Origin: JAUIEH01 sp964483375
GTDB lineage: Bacteria > Pseudomonadota > Alphaproteobacteria > Caulobacterales > Maricaulaceae
Direction of reading: 5' to 3'
Assembly (NCBI GenBank): GCA_964483375.1
Contig: CAZABJ010000033.1
Location: 1-31,331 of the forward strand
DNA length: 31,331 nt
Within the stretch, counting starts at the first letter, position 1, and each line of letters begins with the position of its first letter. Below, in pieces: positions 31,143-31,331 of this stretch. The notes beneath the pieces are model-generated. The model worked only from the letters and a program-made list of their open reading frames with translations, ran no database searches and was not told where the DNA came from. Both the position numbers and the translations under genes were made by a program.

Positions 31143-31331
31143 TTAGCTGTCGTCCTCGGCGAAGCGCAGCGCGACGAAGCGACGATTGCGTCCATCATGC
31201 ACCGTCACCAACACCGCGTCGCGTCCGGCGTCGCGCACCGAGCGAATGGCGTCCTCAAACTCCGCGACCGTCGAAACCGACTGACCCGTCGCCTGCAGAA
31301 TGACTTCGCCCTCCCGCAATCCTTTGTCGTC
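31143..31331 (-). CDS. DegP/HtrA-type serine protease, C-terminal fragment (PDZ2 end)
   Basis: Only the last 62 residues lie in the window; the gene continues beyond the right edge. They read as the end of a PDZ domain: GLREGEVILQATGQSVSTVAEF, DAIRSVRDAGRDAVLVTVHDG and RNRRFVALRF, matching the C-terminal PDZ of DegP/DegQ/MucD periplasmic proteases, which degrade or refold damaged envelope proteins. The catalytic triad is outside the window, so activity cannot be judged. It heads the minus-strand run with the regulator and kinase. Confidence 0.85.
   Translation of the reverse strand, partial: DDKGLREGEVILQATGQSVSTVAEFEDAIRSVRDAGRDAVLVTVHDGRNRRFVALRFAEDDS

Noticed and set aside
1..31331. tRNA, rRNA, CRISPR, transposase or phage genes
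   Set aside because: I saw no cloverleaf-like sequence, array, transposase or integrase. All gaps between genes are shorter than 200 nt and base composition is uniform, so I see no sign of a recent island.

Overview
The window is GC-rich, tightly packed bacterial chromosome with about 29 protein genes, no tRNA, rRNA, CRISPR array or insertion sequence that I can see, and one 100-base run of N (28892-28991), so it comes from a draft scaffold. The gene families point to an alphaproteobacterium, probably near the Caulobacterales/Maricaulales/Hyphomonadales. These include a PleC/DivJ-type histidine kinase core, a receiver protein with an FxRTGxYFGP-like tail, DUF1289, a TIGR02281-type retropepsin, DusA, and a degP/regulator/kinase/glnE run. 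The placement is an inference from family composition, not from a marker gene.

Layout. (1) 64-4480: an unknown gene diverges from a three-gene ferric-iron ABC importer (lipoprotein, permease, ATPase), which has an Irr/Fur-like palindrome upstream. (2) 4477-8580, minus strand: DUF3253 protein, a uracil-DNA glycosylase-like protein, an alpha/beta-hydrolase lipoprotein, a methyltransferase-like protein and a leucine-dehydrogenase-type enzyme, the middle ones overlapping. (3) 8645-15808: single genes facing alternate ways. These are a hexapeptide acyltransferase, an exported caspase/beta-helix fusion, DUF1289, a retropepsin, a TauE/SafE exporter, an FkbM methyltransferase, DusA and a conserved unknown. 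(4) 15879-23455, plus strand: aminopeptidase N, then a signalling cluster of an EAL phosphodiesterase with a degenerate GGDEF, a receiver protein and a membrane hybrid-less histidine kinase. (5) 31331-23491, minus strand: end of a DegP/HtrA protease, an OmpR-type regulator and its kinase, glnE (5' end lost in the gap), then a five-gene cassette of two exported four-EF-hand proteins, an ECF sigma factor, a membrane anti-sigma candidate and a membrane-tethered CnrX/CpxP-like periplasmic protein.

The most interesting system is the last cassette (23491-26226). It has the parts list of the CnrYXH-type metal-sensing ECF circuit but is headed by two periplasmic calcium-binding-type proteins. All five genes are translationally packed (ATGA overlap, 2-23 nt gaps), and a GGAACTT ECF-type -35 element lies upstream of the first gene. 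One EF-hand gene carries a perfect 18-bp-stem hairpin inside its coding region. I infer a cell-envelope divalent-cation (possibly Ca2+) responsive, self-regulated sigma operon. Second in interest is the exported caspase fused to a parallel beta-helix. Three of the five convergent gene pairs share their stop codons in a 4-nt YTAA overlap, which shows how compact the genome is.
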